A DNA stretch of 64,000 bases. Origin: Balanoglossus misakiensis. Taxonomy: Eukaryota > Hemichordata. The stretch is from assembly GCA_040954595.2 (NCBI GenBank), contig CM082586.2, positions 10,540,001-10,604,000 on the forward strand. The letters are read 5' to 3'. Position numbers and translations under genes: made by a program. Under the pieces are notes generated by a model. That model did not search any database. It was not told the DNA's origin and worked only from the letters and a program-made list of their open reading frames with translations. Positions 61,801 through 64,000 of this stretch are shown one piece after another. How positions within the stretch are numbered: position 1 is the first letter of the stretch; the number at the start of each line of letters is the position of its first letter.

Positions 61801-64000
61801 AACTATCCGTCGATCTACAGAGTCTGGTGGAAAACTTTCTTATGCGCATAGGCCTATTACGTGCTCTGCGCCTCACAACAGAATTCGGTAAATAAACGAG
61901 GCTGTTTGGAAGCAACCATGGACATTGTACAACTATCCGTCGATCTACAAAGTCTAGTGGAAACGTTCTTATGCGCATAGGCCTATCAATGTGTTATGCG
62001 CATCACAACAGAAATCGGTAAATAAACGAGGCTGTATTTGGAAGCAACCATGAAATTTTACAACTATCCGTCGATCTACAGAGTCTAGTGGAAAAATGTC
62101 TCATGCGCATAGGCCTATCATGTGTTCTGCGCCTCACAACAGAAATCGGTAAATAAACGAGGCTGTTTGGAAGCAACCATGGAAATTTTACAGCTATCCG
62201 TCGATCTACAGAGTCTAGTGGAAAACGTTCTTATGCGCATAGGCCTATCTATGTGTTATGCGCATCACAACAGAAATCGGTAAATAAACGAGGCTGTGTT
62301 TGGAAGCAACCATGGACATTTTAGAACTATCTCTCGATCTACAGAGTCTGTAGTGGAAAACTTTCTTATGCACATATGCCTATCTATGTGTTCTGCGCCT
62401 CACAACAGAATTCGGTAAATAAACGAGGCTGTTTGGAAGCAACCATGGAAATTTTACAGCTATCCGTCGATCTACAGAGTCTAGTGGAAAACGTTATTAT
62501 GCGCATAGGCCTATATATGTGTTCTGCGCATCACAACAGAATTTTGTAAACAAACGAGGCTGTGTTTGGAAGCAACCATGGACATTTTAGAACTATCTCT
62601 CGATCTACAGAGTCTATAGTGGAAAACTTTCTTATGCACATATGCCTATTTATGTGTTCTGCGCCTCACAACAGAATTCGGTAAATAAACGAGGCTGTTT
62701 GGAAGCAACCATGGAAATTTTACAACTATCCGTCGATCTACAGAGTCTAGTGGAAAACGTTATTATGCGCATAGGCCTATATATGTGTTCTGCGCATCAC
62801 AACAGAATTTTGTAAACAAACGAGGCTGTGTTTGGAAGCAACCATGGAAATTTTAGAACTATCTCTCGATCTACAGAGTCTAGTGGAAAACTTTATTATG
62901 CACATATGCCTATCTATGTGTTCTGCGCATCACAACAGAAATCGGTAAATAAACGAGGCTGTTTGGAAGCAACCATGGAAATTTTACAACTATCCGTCGA
63001 TCTACAGAGTCTGGTGGAAAACTTTCTTATGCGCATAGGCCTATTACGTGCTCTGCGCCTCACAACAGAATTCGGTAAATAAACGAGGCTGTTTGGAAGC
63101 AACCATGGAAATTTTAGAACTATCCGTCGATCTACAGAGTCTAGTGGAAAAATGTCTTATGCGCATAGGCCTATCATGTGTTCTGCGCCTCACAACAGAA
63201 ATCGGTAAATAAACGAGGCTGTTTGGAAGCAACCATGGAAATTGTACAACTATCCGTCGATCTAAAGAGTCTAGTGGAAAACGTTCTTATGCGCATAGGC
63301 CTATCTATGTGTTATGCGCATCACAACAGAAATCGGTAAATAAACGAGGCTGTATTTGGAAGCAACCATGAAATTTTACAACTATCCGTCGATCTACAGA
63401 GTCTGGTGGAAAACTTCCTTATGCGCATAGACCTATTACGTGTTCTGCGCCTCACAACAGAATTCGGTAAATAAACGAGGCTGTTTGGAAGCAACCATGG
63501 ACATTGTAGAACTATCCGTCGATCTACAAAATCTAGTGGAAACGTTCTTATGCGCATAGGCCTATCAATGTGTTATGCGCATCACAACAGAAATCGGTAA
63601 ATAAACGAGGCTGTATTTGGAAGCAACCATGAAATTTTACAACTATCCGTCGATCTACAGAGTCTAGTGGAAAAATGTCTCATGCGCATAGGCCTATCAT
63701 GTGTTCTGCGCCTCACAACAGAAATCGGTAAATAAACGAGGCTGTTTGGAAGCAACCATGGAAATTTTACAGCTATCCGTCGATCTACAGAGTCTAGTGG
63801 AAAAATGTCTCATGCGCATAGGCCTATCATGTGTTCTGCGCCTCACAACAGAAATCGGTAAATAAACGAGGCTGTTTGGAAGCAACCATGGAAATTTTAC
63901 AGCTATCCGTCGATCTACAGAGTCTAGTGGAAACGTTCTTATGCGCATAGGCCTATATATGTGTTCTGCGCATCACAACAGAATTTTGTAAACAAACGAG

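Larger units (their letters stand above)
17204..64000. repeat. Satellite array, right arm (about 131-bp monomer)
   Basis: About 46.8 kb of the same head-to-tail satellite with no unique insertion. Common variants here are GAATTCGGTAAATAAACG, GGCTGTTTGGAAGC, CATGGACATTTTAG with CAGAGTCTATAGTGG, and CATGAAATTTTACAAC. Spacing of matching landmarks is 130 bp for the plain type and up to about 135 bp for types carrying small insertions (GTGTTTGG, GTCTATAGTGG). The arm is a patchwork of higher-order blocks listed separately. It continues past the right edge, where a single 130-bp monomer type is duplicated at about 63662-63920. No gene, RNA or promoter was recognised in it. Confidence 0.97.

Noticed and set aside
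17204-64000. CRISPR-like array of regular repeats
   Set aside because: There are no unique spacers: the whole unit of about 131 bp is repeated, and the embedded element is eukaryotic.
1-64000. CENP-B box in the monomer (TTTGGAAGC resembles part of it)
   Set aside because: Only the TTGGAA portion fits; the essential CG-containing positions of the box are absent.

Overview
The window looks like animal nuclear DNA: one very long tandem satellite array interrupted once by a complete Ty3/gypsy-type (Metaviridae) LTR retrotransposon. No host single-copy gene, rRNA, tRNA or CRISPR array was found. The element's tRNA-Ser primer site, eukaryotic promoter and poly(A) signals, and Gag/Pol architecture suggest a metazoan, probably an invertebrate. 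The species cannot be named from the sequence, and lophotrochozoan or mollusc is only a guess.

Layout. Positions 1-9141 and 17204-64000 (about 55.9 kb) are head-to-tail copies of a monomer of about 130-135 bp, roughly 425 copies by length. Neither edge of the array is in the window. Monomers carry a strongly palindromic core (TATGCGCATAGGCCTAT). They are organised in nested, recently duplicated blocks with offsets of 394, 531, 1185, 1313, 1439, 3025, 3677, 4341 and 5930 bp, all close to whole-number multiples of about 131.5 bp. Some multi-kilobase blocks differ by only a few bases.

Positions 9142-17199 (8058 bp) are the retrotransposon, flanked by a 4-bp target duplication AAAT (9138-9141 and 17200-17203). 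In order it has: a 642-bp 5' LTR with TATA box, initiator and an internal 65-bp direct repeat; a primer binding site complementary to tRNA-Ser; a leader of about 1 kb; gag (10857-12281); a -1 frameshift signal (12239-12285); pol (protease, reverse transcriptase, RNase H, integrase; to 16498); a short 3' untranslated stretch; and a 642-bp 3' LTR. The LTRs differ at one observed base and both reading frames are open, so the copy is young and looks intact. No env gene or chromodomain was seen.

How it works together. Transcription should start in the 5' LTR near 9382 and end after the ATTAAA signal in the 3' LTR. Gag is made from the zero frame, and a fraction of ribosomes slip at 12239-12245 to make Gag-Pol. 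The most distinctive feature is Gag: an N-terminal RRM-like fold, a capsid region resembling the PNMA family, and a CCHC zinc knuckle. The array also holds a paralogous empty target site at 24282-24285, which confirms the exact element boundaries and helps order the insertion relative to array duplications.
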